Below, piece by piece: positions 16,598-25,702 of a stretch of DNA of 64,000 bases. Origin of the DNA: Microvirga aerophila (GTDB taxonomy: Bacteria > Pseudomonadota > Alphaproteobacteria > Rhizobiales > Beijerinckiaceae); the NCBI RefSeq assembly GCF_003332305.1, contig NZ_QOIO01000006.1, positions 62,001 through 126,000 of the forward strand. Reading direction: 5' to 3'. A program made the position numbers and the translations under genes. The notes under the pieces were generated by a model. The model made no database searches, had not been told where the DNA came from, and was given only the letters and a program-made list of their open reading frames with translations. Each line of letters opens with the position of its first letter. Positions within the stretch are counted from its first letter, which is position 1.

Positions 16598-18322
16598 TCA
16601 GGAGGCGAACCCAAGGGCCGCGCGGACCTTGCGGTCCAGGCCATAGATGTCGTCGAAGGTCTTCAGCTGGCCGTGCTCGTCGGCCGCCACCGTGAAATAG
16701 GTCAGGTGCACGGGCAGCGGCTTGCTCAGGTGAACGTAGCGCTCGCCCTTGCCGATCAGGCCGCGAAGCCGCTTCTCGGGCCACTTGCCGTCCGCCCCTA
16801 GAACCTCCTCCGCCAGCTCGAAGGGCTGGTCGACGCGCACGCAGCCGTGGCTGAAGGCGCGCTTGGCGGCCGAAAACAGGTTCCTGTTGGGGGTATCGTG
16901 CAGATAGACCGCGTGATCGTTCGGGAACATGAACTTGACGAAGCCCAGGGCATTGCGCTCGCCGGGCGGCTGCTGCACCGAAATCTGCTTGCCGCGGCGG
17001 ATGATCTTATAGCCTTTCCGCGCCGCATAGTTCGGGTCGGCCGCCAGTGCCGGAAGGATCTCCTTCTTCATGATCGAAGGCGGGATCGTCCAGGACGGAT
17101 TGACCACGAGATACTTCATCTCTTCCGAGAAGATCGGCGTCTGGGATTCAGGCTTGCCGACGATGACCCGGGTCTGATGGATCAGCCTGTCGTCGTCCAT
17201 GAACCGCAGGCGGTATTCCGGCAAGTTCACGATGATGTGGCGCGAGCCGAGATCGGCCGGAAGCCACCGCCAGCGCTCCATGTTGGAGATCAGCTCCGCC
17301 TCCATGCGGGCTACGGAGGGCCCCGACAGGGCCGCAACGGTCTGCGGCGTCAGCACGCCGTTCGTCGGCAGGCCCTTCTCCTTCTGGAACTCGGCCACGG
17401 CGGAAGCGACCCGCTTGTCGTAGACTGTCCGGTCGTCGCCCTCGCCAAGCTTGAAGCGGGCCCGGATCAGCGGCACGCGCGGATCCTGCATGCCGACCCG
17501 CAAGGTGGGGCCTTTCGGCACCTGAACGCTGGGCTGAGACGGATGCGTCTCGCGCAGCTGCGCCAGGCGCTCCTTGAGGGCGCGGTAGCCTGGATGCGGC
17601 GGGTTGTAGGATGCGAGCGCTGCCCCCGCATCCTTGGCGGTCGACACCTTGGCCAGCACGTCGCCCGCATCGGGGAGATCGAGCTTCGGCGTCGCCAGAC
17701 GCGAAAGTCGGGTGGGGTCGATTCGTCCCCCGCGAGCGTCGCGGGCGTAGCGGAGCACGGATACGCTGAGCTTCATGTCCGCCTCGGCCCATTTGGCCGG
17801 AGCGGCGTCCTTGCGCAGACCAAGATCCGGGAGCGGGTAGTTGGTGGGATCGAGACCATCCTCCGCAGCGGCCCTGAGCTGGCCGGCCACCGCACGGGCG
17901 GCGGGCGTCCATGTGCCGTCCTGCACCCAGGCCAGCGGGCGCTCGGCCTGGGCGTAGAACGCCGACAGCGCATCGCGGTCGGCGCGGCTGAGGCGCAGCT
18001 CCCGCATGGCCGTCTCGTCCGCGAGACGCTCCTCGATGGCGATGCGGAGCCAGTTGGAGCGGGTGACCGCAACATCCAGCGGTCCGGGCAGTGGAATATC
18101 GATGGTAACCGCCGGGCCGCTATCGGCTGCGGCCTGCGGCGCGGCGGAAGCCCTCGGCGTCGCGCCGGTGGCGACATCGTGGAACGAGGGTTCGGCCGCC
18201 ACCGTGTCGGTCAGCACGAACGGTTCGGGCTGGGGAGAGATTTGCGCTGCGGCGGGAAGCGTTAGCAGGGAGGCGGATCCGAGCAGACCCAGCCAGAGTG
18301 TCGTCGTGCGCAAATCCCGCAT
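16598..18322 (-). CDS. L,D-transpeptidase, YcbB/LdtD type
   Basis: It makes 3-3 cross-links in peptidoglycan using a catalytic Cys. 574 residues: signal peptide (residues 1-26), an N-terminal scaffold domain, a peptidoglycan-binding motif region (V-A-E-F-Q-K-E-K-G-L, about residue 310), and the YkuD catalytic domain with Y-L-H-D-T-P and S-H-G-C-V-R-V (Cys near residue 493). N-P-S-W-T-I-P-P-S-I and the inserted subdomain before the Cys are typical of YcbB. Start ATG 18322 has GAGGAA at the right distance. Downstream DUF882 and the upstream degenerate regulator on the same strand suggest a wall-maintenance group. Confidence 0.93.
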   Translation of the reverse strand: MRDLRTTTLWLGLLGSASLLTLPAAAQISPQPEPFVLTDTVAAEPSFHDVATGATPRASAAPQAAADSGPAVTIDIPLPGPLDVAVTRSNWLRIAIEERLADETAMRELRLSRADRDALSAFYAQAERPLAWVQDGTWTPAARAVAGQLRAAAEDGLDPTNYPLPDLGLRKDAAPAKWAEADMKLSVSVLRYARDARGGRIDPTRLSRLATPKLDLPDAGDVLAKVSTAKDAGAALASYNPPHPGYRALKERLAQLRETHPSQPSVQVPKGPTLRVGMQDPRVPLIRARFKLGEGDDRTVYDKRVASAVAEFQKEKGLPTNGVLTPQTVAALSGPSVARMEAELISNMERWRWLPADLGSRHIIVNLPEYRLRFMDDDRLIHQTRVIVGKPESQTPIFSEEMKYLVVNPSWTIPPSIMKKEILPALAADPNYAARKGYKIIRRGKQISVQQPPGERNALGFVKFMFPNDHAVYLHDTPNRNLFSAAKRAFSHGCVRVDQPFELAEEVLGADGKWPEKRLRGLIGKGERYVHLSKPLPVHLTYFTVAADEHGQLKTFDDIYGLDRKVRAALGFAS

Positions 18323-18429
18323 GACCCAGTTCCTCGTCGCAATGAAAAGGGAGGTTTGAACATCCTCCCATGTTGGTCGAAAAATTCCGTGTGACGGCGC
18401 ACACCCGCTACGCTTAACGCACAAACCCG

Positions 18430-19467
18430 TCATGCGGCTGCATCGTCTAAGCCAAGTTCTTTCAATTTCCGGTAAAGAGTTGAACGTCCGATGCCAAGCC
18501 GACGCGAGATCACGGACAATTGTCCTTGATAATGGACGAGCGCGAACCGGATGGCCTGCGCCTCCAACTCAGCGAGCGTAGATACCTCGCCGGTTTCGTT
18601 CACGAGCGCAAGCACATGCGGATCGCGCCTCTCCGCCAAAGTGAACTCTCGGATCGGCGCCGGCGGTTTCGCTTGCGGCGCCGGTGGGATTTCAATCCGG
18701 CAGCCCGGTACATGCGCTGCGATCTGGGGAAATTCGGACGGCCTCAGGAGCGGGCCATCAGCCAGGATCACCGCACGGAAGATTGTGGTCTCGAGTTGGC
18801 GCAGGTTGCCCGGCCAGTCGTAACCGTGGAGAAGATTTTCCGCCTCGGCGGACAGCCCGTGGATCGACTTGCCTTCCTCGGCGGCGGAGCGCTCGAGGAA
18901 GCGCCCCGCCCATGCGAGGATCGAGCCGCGCTCGCCGCGGAGCGGCCGCAGGGAGATCGGCAGGGCCTGAAGTCGGTAGAACAGGTCCTCGCGGAAGCCG
19001 CCCTGGCGCACCGACTCGCTGAGGTCGACGCTGGTAGACGCGATGATGCGGACATCCGGGCGAGCCCCGCGCCGTCCGGCGCGTCCTGACATGTCCTGCG
19101 GGTGCAAGGCCTCGAAGAGTTGGTGCTGGGCCGGGGTTGCCAGCCCTTCGACGTCCTGAACCAGAAGAGTGCCGCCATGGGTCTCCTGCAACCGCTTGTG
19201 CAGGATCGAAGGCCCATCCTGCTCCGTGAGGTCGCCCGCATGAAATCGGACGAAAGGGCGCTGCCTGCGCTCGCCGGCATCATGAATCGCGCGGGCAAGA
19301 TCCTGCGCCCCGCTGCCCGGCTCCCCTTGGATCAGGACCGGAATCGCCGAGCGGGCGGCGCGATCCCCCAAGCGCACGACCCTTGCCCAGTCGGAGCCCG
19401 CTGCATGGGGAGGCGCGCCATGCCGAACGGCGCGGATGTCGTCCGTGAAGATCTGTACCAGGAGCAT
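18430..19467 (-). CDS. degenerate sigma-54 activator-like AAA+ protein with Fis-type HTH
   Basis: 345 residues from ATG 19467 (MLLVQIFTDD). The AAA+ layout of bacterial enhancer-binding proteins is recognisable but damaged at key sites. Walker A reads G-E-P-G-S-G-A-Q (residues 48-55) without the Lys, the GAFTGA loop is missing altogether, and Walker B reads T-L-L-V-Q-D-V-E. The arginine-finger region F-R-E-D-L-F-Y-R-L and sensor II W-P-G-N-L-R-Q-L-E remain. A C-terminal Fis helix-turn-helix (R-R-L-G-I-G-R-S-T-L-Y-R-K-L) should bind DNA. It probably cannot drive sigma-54 transcription and may act as a DNA-binding regulator. It sits 107 bases upstream of the L,D-transpeptidase. The start is uncertain; the frame extends to 19584. 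Confidence 0.85.
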   Translation of the reverse strand: MLLVQIFTDDIRAVRHGAPPHAAGSDWARVVRLGDRAARSAIPVLIQGEPGSGAQDLARAIHDAGERRQRPFVRFHAGDLTEQDGPSILHKRLQETHGGTLLVQDVEGLATPAQHQLFEALHPQDMSGRAGRRGARPDVRIIASTSVDLSESVRQGGFREDLFYRLQALPISLRPLRGERGSILAWAGRFLERSAAEEGKSIHGLSAEAENLLHGYDWPGNLRQLETTIFRAVILADGPLLRPSEFPQIAAHVPGCRIEIPPAPQAKPPAPIREFTLAERRDPHVLALVNETGEVSTLAELEAQAIRFALVHYQGQLSVISRRLGIGRSTLYRKLKELGLDDAAA

Positions 19468-19604
19468 GATTGGGTGTGAAACAAAGGATCGTATGTCCCG
19501 ATGCTGGGCCACGCGGGTAAACGAGTTCTTAACGGGAGGGCCCGCGCGGAACTTATCCTCAGAGGATGCCTTCAATCCGGCCAAGAGCGGATCATCGGTG
19601 TGAG

Positions 19605-19686
19605 CCTCATCCTGAGGAGCGAAGCGTCTCCAGAGACCGCAGGATCCTCCTTCGAGACGCCGCTCACGCGGCTCCTCAGGATGAGG
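19605..19686. repeat. palindromic intergenic repeat (REP-like)
   Basis: Outer arms CCTCATCCTGAGGAGC (19605-19620) and GCTCCTCAGGATGAGG (19671-19686) are perfect complements; inner arms GCGTCTC and GAGACGC also pair. This 82-base element resembles the CCTCATCCTGAGGAGC family I recall as scattered in Bradyrhizobium/Methylobacterium-type genomes. It lies in the 363-base gap between the regulator and pepF. Confidence 0.8.
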
Positions 19687-19830
19687 TGAGAGGCATGAGC
19701 CAGTTCCTCAGGATGCGGCCGCGAGAGGCGACGATCCTGGATGGGCCCGACTCTCGGGCAGGATCGGGTTGATCCAGGGGCGCAGGAGCCAATATGTGAT
19801 GGTCACCTGACCTCGAACCATGCTCCGGAA

Positions 19831-21693
19831 ATGCCACGCACTCTCGACCTCCAGACCGCTTCCCCCCTTCACCATACGGCCTCCGCGGGCGCGGCCCAAG
19901 CCGAACTGGGCGCTTTGCCCGAATGGAATCTGGCGGATCTCTATCCGGCCATGGACAGCGAAGCGTTCAAGCGCGATCTCGCCAAGGCCGAGGAGGAGTG
20001 CAAGGCGCTGGCCGAGGCCTATCGAGGCAAGCTCGACGGCCTTGCGCGTGGCGGCGAGGCCGCGGAGATGCTCGGCCAGGCGGTGAAGCGCTACGAGGCG
20101 ATCGAGGATCTCCTGGGCCGCCTTATGTCCTATGCGGGCCTCGTCTATTCGGGCGACACCACCGATCCGGCCCGCGCCAAGTTCTACGGCGACACCCAGG
20201 AGCGGCTCACCGCGGCGTCGAGCGAACTGCTTTTCTTCGGGCTGGAGCTGAACCGGATCGAGGACGCGGTGCTCGACAAGGCCGTGGCCGAGGAGCCCCT
20301 GGCCCATTACCGCCCGTGGGTCGAGGACCTGCGCAAGGACAAGCCTTATCAACTCGACGACACGATCGAAAAGCTCTTCCACGAGAAGTCGGTGACCGGG
20401 CGCGCTGCCTGGAACCGCCTGTTCGACGAGACCATCGCGTCCCTGCGCTTCACCGTGCGCGGGGAGGAGCTGCCCATCGAGCCGACCCTCAACAAGATGC
20501 AGGATCCGGACGAGGGCGTGCGCAAGGACGCGTCCGACGCCCTGGCAAAGACGTTCCGCAACAATCTGCGCACCTTCACGCTGATTACAAACACGCTTGC
20601 CAAGGACAAGGAGATCTCCGACCGCTGGCGCGGCTTCGAGGATGTGGCGGATTCCCGGCATCTCGCCAACCGGGTCGAGCGCGAGGTGGTGGAGGCGCTG
20701 GTCTCCGCCGTGCGCGAGGCCTATCCGCGCCTGTCTCATCGGTACTACGCCCTCAAGGCCAGGTGGTTCGGCAAGGACAAGCTCGACCACTGGGACCGCA
20801 ACGCGCCCCTGCCGAAGGTCGAGCAGCGCACCATCGCCTGGGATGAAGCCAAGGAGACGGTGCTCTTAGCCTATTCGGCGTTCTCGCCGCGCATGGCCGA
20901 CATCGCCAGGCGCTTCTTCGACGAGAGCTGGATCGACGCGCCCACGCGCCCCGGCAAGGCCCCGGGGGCATTCGCCCATCCAACGGTGCCCTCAGTGCAT
21001 CCGTATGTGCTGCTGAACTACCAGGGCAAGCCCAGGGACGTGATGACGCTGGCCCACGAACTCGGTCATGGCGTCCATCAGGTGCTCGCCGCTCCCAACG
21101 GGGCGCTCATGGCTCCGACGCCCCTGACGCTCGCCGAGACCGCGAGCGTCTTCGGCGAGATGCTCACCTTCCGGCGCCTCCTCGACCAGACCGCCAACCC
21201 GGTCCAGCGCAAGGCGATGCTGGCGGCCAAAGTCGAGGACATGATCAACACGGTGGTGCGCCAGATCGCGTTCTATTCGTTCGAGCGCAAGGTGCATTTG
21301 GAGCGCCGCAACGGCGAACTGACGGCCGACAAGCTGTGCGAGCTCTGGATGTCCGTGCAGGACGAAAGCCTCGGCCCGTCGATCCGTTTGGGAGACGGCT
21401 ACGAGTCCTTCTGGACCTACATCCCGCACTTCATCCATTCGCCGTTCTACGTGTATGCCTATGCGTTCGGCGACTGCCTGGTGAATTCGCTGTACGGGAA
21501 ATACGAGACCGCCAACGAAGGCTTCGTGGACCGCTACTTCGCGCTCCTGTCGGCGGGCGGCACGAAGCATTATTCGGAGCTCCTCGCGCCCTTCGGGCTC
21601 GACGCCCGCGATCCTGCCTTCTGGCAGATCGGGCTGTCGATGATCGAGCGGCTGATCGGCGAACTGGAGGACATGGAGAAAGAGGCGGCTTGA
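19831..21693 (+). CDS. pepF: M3-family oligoendopeptidase F
   Basis: A zinc metallopeptidase of 620 residues that degrades cytosolic oligopeptides of roughly 7-17 residues. The zinc site T-L-A-H-E-L-G-H-G-V-H is at about residue 406, and the third ligand region A-E-T-A-S-V-F-G-E-M follows about 25 residues later. The N-terminal helical PepF domain is complete. ATG 19831 is preferred over 19741, which would add 30 residues translated from the intergenic repeat edge. The stop codon lies within a perfect hairpin (21681-21702). Confidence 0.93.
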   Translation: MPRTLDLQTASPLHHTASAGAAQAELGALPEWNLADLYPAMDSEAFKRDLAKAEEECKALAEAYRGKLDGLARGGEAAEMLGQAVKRYEAIEDLLGRLMSYAGLVYSGDTTDPARAKFYGDTQERLTAASSELLFFGLELNRIEDAVLDKAVAEEPLAHYRPWVEDLRKDKPYQLDDTIEKLFHEKSVTGRAAWNRLFDETIASLRFTVRGEELPIEPTLNKMQDPDEGVRKDASDALAKTFRNNLRTFTLITNTLAKDKEISDRWRGFEDVADSRHLANRVEREVVEALVSAVREAYPRLSHRYYALKARWFGKDKLDHWDRNAPLPKVEQRTIAWDEAKETVLLAYSAFSPRMADIARRFFDESWIDAPTRPGKAPGAFAHPTVPSVHPYVLLNYQGKPRDVMTLAHELGHGVHQVLAAPNGALMAPTPLTLAETASVFGEMLTFRRLLDQTANPVQRKAMLAAKVEDMINTVVRQIAFYSFERKVHLERRNGELTADKLCELWMSVQDESLGPSIRLGDGYESFWTYIPHFIHSPFYVYAYAFGDCLVNSLYGKYETANEGFVDRYFALLSAGGTKHYSELLAPFGLDARDPAFWQIGLSMIERLIGELEDMEKEAA

Positions 21694-21702
21694 GCCGCCT
21701 CT
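21681..21702 (+). terminator. hairpin across the pepF stop codon
   Basis: Perfect 10-bp inverted repeat AGAGGCGGCT / AGCCGCCTCT with a two-base loop. The T-run after it is poor, so termination is possible rather than certain. Confidence 0.45.
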
Positions 21703-21918
21703 CACCCATTTATTCCATCTCGATCGGGAAATTCCGGTGAGGTTGCGCTCGATTGCCCGAAGGGCCATCCTGCGCCGCAAGACGGGTTCATATCTCTATC
21801 CCTCGTCCTGAGGAAAAGCATGTGGGCTTTGGGATACTCAGCTTTTTGAGTCATGGTCAGATGACGGATCACAGAGCGCGTTCAGCGCCGGCAATGCGGG
21901 GCAGGCAGGAGGCCTGTA

Positions 21919-24150
21919 GTGGTCACTCGTATTGGTAACAACGCCGAGAACATTCTCGTCGGCAGCAGCAGGGCCGACACGATCTACGGATACGATCCAC
22001 AATCCACCAGCGCGCCGACGATTGCCGCCACCGCCATCACCTCGGGCCTGAACAGTCCGCTCTACCTGACGATTCCTCCCGGCGATCCGAACCGTCTCTT
22101 CGTCGTGGAGAAGGGGGGGCTGGTGAAGATCCACAATGCCGCCACCGGCCAGACCCTCGCGACGCCGTTCCTCGATGTGTCGAACCAAGTGGCCACGAGC
22201 GGAGAGCAGGGGCTCCTTGGTTTGGCCTTCGCGCCGGATTACGCCACGAGCCGGAAGTTCTACGTCTATCTCAGCAACACCGCTGGCGACACGGAAATCC
22301 GCGAATATCAGACGCTCGCCTCCGATCCGTCGAGAGCCGATGCCGCCAGCATGCGGCGCATCACGACCATCGACTACCCGTCGACCACGACCAACCATCG
22401 CGGCGGATGGATCGGCTTCGGTCCCGACGGGTATCTGTATGCGGCGACCGGCGACGGAGCCGTCCGGGCGAACGCGCAAAGCCTCAATCAGCTCGGCAAG
22501 ATCCTCCGCCTCGACGTGAATGCCGACGCATTTCCGAACGATGCCGGCCGGAACTACGCGGCCCCGGCGGACAATCCTGCGTCCATCGCGGGGATCAGCG
22601 GCAGCGCAGCGGGAACCGGCATTTTTGCGGCTGGCCTGCGCAACCCCTGGCGCGCCAGCTTCGACCGCCAGACCGGGGAATTGTACATCGGCGACGTAGG
22701 CGAGGGGACCTTCGAGGAAATCAACCTGGGAAGGGCAGGAGCCAATTACGGCTGGAGCCTGACCGAGGGTCCGTTCAATTCATCCTCGTTCCCGAATTTC
22801 ACCAACCCGATCCACTCCTACGGGCGCGCGTCTGGTCAGGCGGTGACGGGCGGTTATGTCTATCGCGGCCCCGAAGAGGCGTTTCAGGGCCAGTATTTCT
22901 TCTCGGATTTCAGCACGAGTCGGATCTGGACGCTGCAACCCGCCAACGGTTCGAGACTGTTGGCGGATTACACGGACCAGACCGCGGTCGCGGGCGGTCC
23001 GATCAATTCGGTTCCGTCCCTGGGCGAGGACGCATCTGGGAACCTCTACATCGTCGACATCGGCGGCAAGATCTTCCGTCTCGATCTCACGTCGGGCGGC
23101 GCCGCGGATCCTGCCGCCGATGCCGGAGACGACCTGAGAGGCGGCGGCGGCAACGACACGATCGACGGCGGCGGCGGACGCGATACCCTGCGGGGCGAGA
23201 ATGGTTCGGATCGCCTCGAGGGAGGCGCGGGCGCCGATCGCCTGCTGGGCGGAAACGGCTTCGACTTTGCGGTCTACAGCGACTCGCCGCAGCGCGTGGT
23301 GGTGGACCTGTCCCGGATCACCCAGAGCGGCGGGGAGGCGGCCGGAGATCGCTTCTCCAGCATCGAGGGCGTGTTTGGAAGCGCCTTTAACGACATCATC
23401 AGAGGATCGAACGGCAACGACGCCGTGAATGCAGGAGCCGGCAACGACAGCGTGTCCGGACGCGCCGGGAACGACCGGCTTTCCGGCAACGCGGGAGACG
23501 ACTGGATCAATGGCGGGCCGGGCCGGGATACCATGTCGGGAGGAAGCGGAGTCGACACGGTGAGCTATGCGGGCTTTGCCGCCGGCGTCACGGTCGATCT
23601 GGGCCGCTCTCTCCAGCGCGGGCCGGGCGCTTTGGGGGACGTGCTCTCCGGCTTCGAGAACATCGCAGGCTCCTCGCACAACGATGTGCTGATCGGCGAC
23701 GCGCTCGCGAACCTGCTGTCTGGCGGCGCGGGCCATGACAGGCTCAGCGGGCGCACCGGCAACGACGTGTTGCGCGGCGGCGCGGGAAACGACCAGATGC
23801 GCGGCCAGGCCGGTGCGGACATCCTCGAGGGCGGGGCGGGCCGGGACCTGTTCCGATGGCGATCCGTGGCCGAGAGCCGGGCCGACAGCGCCGATCTCGT
23901 GCTGGACTTCCGGCGTTCCGCCGGCGATCGTTTCGATCTTGCCCAGATCGATGCCAATACCACGCGGGGCGGCAGCCAAACCTTTGCCTTCGTGGGAACG
24001 GATGCCTTCACGGCGGCCGGACAGGTGCGCTACGCAGTCCAAGGCGCGGAGACGCATGTCCTCCTGAACGTGGACGGCGATCTCGAGGCCGAAGGCATGA
24101 TCCGTCTCAATGGTGTGTTCACCATTCGGGCGGGCGATTTCATGCTGTAA
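21919..24150 (+). CDS. secreted PQQ-type sugar dehydrogenase fused to RTX calcium-binding repeats
   Basis: 743 residues starting at GTG 21919 with AGGAGG six bases before. A short RTX-like lead (residues 1-25) is followed by a six-bladed glucose/sorbosone dehydrogenase propeller (about 30-393), showing G-L-L-G-L-A-F-A-P-D-Y, W-I-G-F-G-P-D-G-Y-L-Y and G-L-R-N-P-W-R. Then come Gly-Asp-rich nonapeptide repeats (about 405-645, such as G-G-A-G-N-D) and a serralysin-type C-terminal domain. There is no N-terminal signal peptide, so type I secretion by the C-terminus is expected, but no secretion genes are near. The dehydrogenase domain would oxidise an extracellular sugar or sugar polymer using PQQ. 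Confidence 0.88.
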   Translation: MVTRIGNNAENILVGSSRADTIYGYDPQSTSAPTIAATAITSGLNSPLYLTIPPGDPNRLFVVEKGGLVKIHNAATGQTLATPFLDVSNQVATSGEQGLLGLAFAPDYATSRKFYVYLSNTAGDTEIREYQTLASDPSRADAASMRRITTIDYPSTTTNHRGGWIGFGPDGYLYAATGDGAVRANAQSLNQLGKILRLDVNADAFPNDAGRNYAAPADNPASIAGISGSAAGTGIFAAGLRNPWRASFDRQTGELYIGDVGEGTFEEINLGRAGANYGWSLTEGPFNSSSFPNFTNPIHSYGRASGQAVTGGYVYRGPEEAFQGQYFFSDFSTSRIWTLQPANGSRLLADYTDQTAVAGGPINSVPSLGEDASGNLYIVDIGGKIFRLDLTSGGAADPAADAGDDLRGGGGNDTIDGGGGRDTLRGENGSDRLEGGAGADRLLGGNGFDFAVYSDSPQRVVVDLSRITQSGGEAAGDRFSSIEGVFGSAFNDIIRGSNGNDAVNAGAGNDSVSGRAGNDRLSGNAGDDWINGGPGRDTMSGGSGVDTVSYAGFAAGVTVDLGRSLQRGPGALGDVLSGFENIAGSSHNDVLIGDALANLLSGGAGHDRLSGRTGNDVLRGGAGNDQMRGQAGADILEGGAGRDLFRWRSVAESRADSADLVLDFRRSAGDRFDLAQIDANTTRGGSQTFAFVGTDAFTAAGQVRYAVQGAETHVLLNVDGDLEAEGMIRLNGVFTIRAGDFML

Positions 24151-24276
24151 TCCGGACCTACTCTGCGTCCATCTGCCCGTTGGGTCGAAGCCGCGCCCCC
24201 CGGGGCCGCCCTGGCGTTCGGCGCTTCACGCCATATCTAAGGATCTCCCACTTTCCTGAGGAAGAGATCCCGCTCC

Positions 24277-25644
24277 ATGTCCGATACCGACCGCGAAGGG
24301 AACCGCTTCTCGGCCCGCGCCGCGCGTTATGCGCGCGTCGGGGCCAATATGGGCGGGGTCGCGGCCCGCATGGCGGGCGCAAGGCTCTTCAACCTCGATG
24401 GGCGCGATGCCTCCAACGCGGCGGTGCTGGCCCAGGCGCTCGGCGGCCTGAAGGGGCCGATCATGAAGGTGGCGCAGCTTCTCGCCACCATCCCCGATCT
24501 GATCCCGCCGGAATACGCCGCCGAGCTGCAGAAGCTGCAGAGCGAAGCGCCGCCCATGGGCGCGGCTTTCGTCAAACGGCGCATGCAGGCGGAGCTCGGA
24601 CCGAACTGGCAGAGCCGCTTCGGCTCCTTCCAGCTGAACCCGGCCGCCGCCGCATCCCTCGGCCAGGTGCACCGCGCCGCCACGAAGGACGGGGAGAGGC
24701 TGGCGTGCAAACTGCAATATCCGGACATGCAATCCGCCGTAGAAGCTGACTTAAAGCAGCTGGAACTGGTCTTCGCCGTCCATCGCCGCATGGACCCGGC
24801 CATCGACACCCGCGAGATCTCGAAGGAAATCGGCGAGCGGGTGCGCGAGGAACTCGATTACGAGCGGGAGGCGAAGCACGCCGCGCTCTACGCCATGGCG
24901 CTCGACGACGTGGAGCAGGTGCGGGTGCCCAAGGTCCATCTCGACCTGTCGACGAAACGCCTTCTCTCGTTGAGCTGGTTGGAGGGCGAGAAGATCCTGC
25001 AATTCACCGAGGCCGAGACGGAGATCCGCAACCGGCTGGCCATCGCTATGTTCAAGGCCTGGTGGCACCCCTTCAGCCACGCAGCCGTCATTCATGGAGA
25101 TCCGCATCTGGGCAACTACACGGTCTTCTCCGAGGACGGAGAGGCGAAGGGGATCAACCTTCTCGATTATGGCTGCGTTCGCATCTTCCATCCCCGCTTC
25201 GTGGGCGGCGTGGTGGATCTCTATCGGGGGCTCCAGCGCGGTGAGCGGGACCGTATCGTGCACGCCTACGAGACCTGGGGCTTCAAGGACCTGTCGAACG
25301 AGCTCATCGACATCCTCAACATCTGGGCCCGCTTCATCTACGCGCCGCTCCTCGATGACCGCATCCGCACGGTGGCTGATGGGGTGAAACCTGGCGAATA
25401 CGGCCGCCGCCAGGCCTTCGAGGTGCACAAAGCCTTGAAGGAGAAGGGCCCTGTGACCGTCCCGCGCGAATTCGTCTTCATGGACCGCGCCGCGGTGGGC
25501 CTGGGAGCCGTGTTCCTGCACCTCAAGGCGGAGCTGAACTATCACCAGCTGTTCGAGGCCGAGATCGAGAAGTTTTCCCTGGAAACCCTCGCGGCGCGTC
25601 AGACCGAGGCTCTTACGGCGGCCGGATTGCCGCTTCCTGCGTAA
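24277..25644 (+). CDS. ABC1/UbiB (AarF) family atypical kinase
   Basis: 455 residues. The family's own signatures are present: a K-V-A-Q-L-L-A version of the KxGQ motif near residue 63, the Ala-rich nucleotide loop A-A-A-A-S-L-G-Q-V-H near 126, a Lys in L-A-C-K-L-Q-Y-P (about 143), catalytic H-G-D-P-H-L-G-N-Y (about 272) and metal-binding L-L-D-Y-G. These proteins support ubiquinone synthesis or lipid homeostasis through ATPase activity. There is no C-terminal membrane-helix pair as in UbiB, so this is more like the soluble AarF/ADCK branch. The KxGQ Gly is replaced by Ala. It stands alone between the RTX fusion and a glycosyltransferase. Confidence 0.88.
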   Translation: MSDTDREGNRFSARAARYARVGANMGGVAARMAGARLFNLDGRDASNAAVLAQALGGLKGPIMKVAQLLATIPDLIPPEYAAELQKLQSEAPPMGAAFVKRRMQAELGPNWQSRFGSFQLNPAAAASLGQVHRAATKDGERLACKLQYPDMQSAVEADLKQLELVFAVHRRMDPAIDTREISKEIGERVREELDYEREAKHAALYAMALDDVEQVRVPKVHLDLSTKRLLSLSWLEGEKILQFTEAETEIRNRLAIAMFKAWWHPFSHAAVIHGDPHLGNYTVFSEDGEAKGINLLDYGCVRIFHPRFVGGVVDLYRGLQRGERDRIVHAYETWGFKDLSNELIDILNIWARFIYAPLLDDRIRTVADGVKPGEYGRRQAFEVHKALKEKGPVTVPREFVFMDRAAVGLGAVFLHLKAELNYHQLFEAEIEKFSLETLAARQTEALTAAGLPLPA

Positions 25645-25702
25645 CGAGGTTGCGCCCTGGCCCGTCTTGCCTTACGGCGATGCCGGGGACTAGGGGGCAG
25701 CC

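Noticed and set aside
22780-24057. A 425-codon antisense frame over the RTX region
   Set aside because: It mirrors the Gly-Asp repeats on the coding strand and shows no motif or ribosome site.
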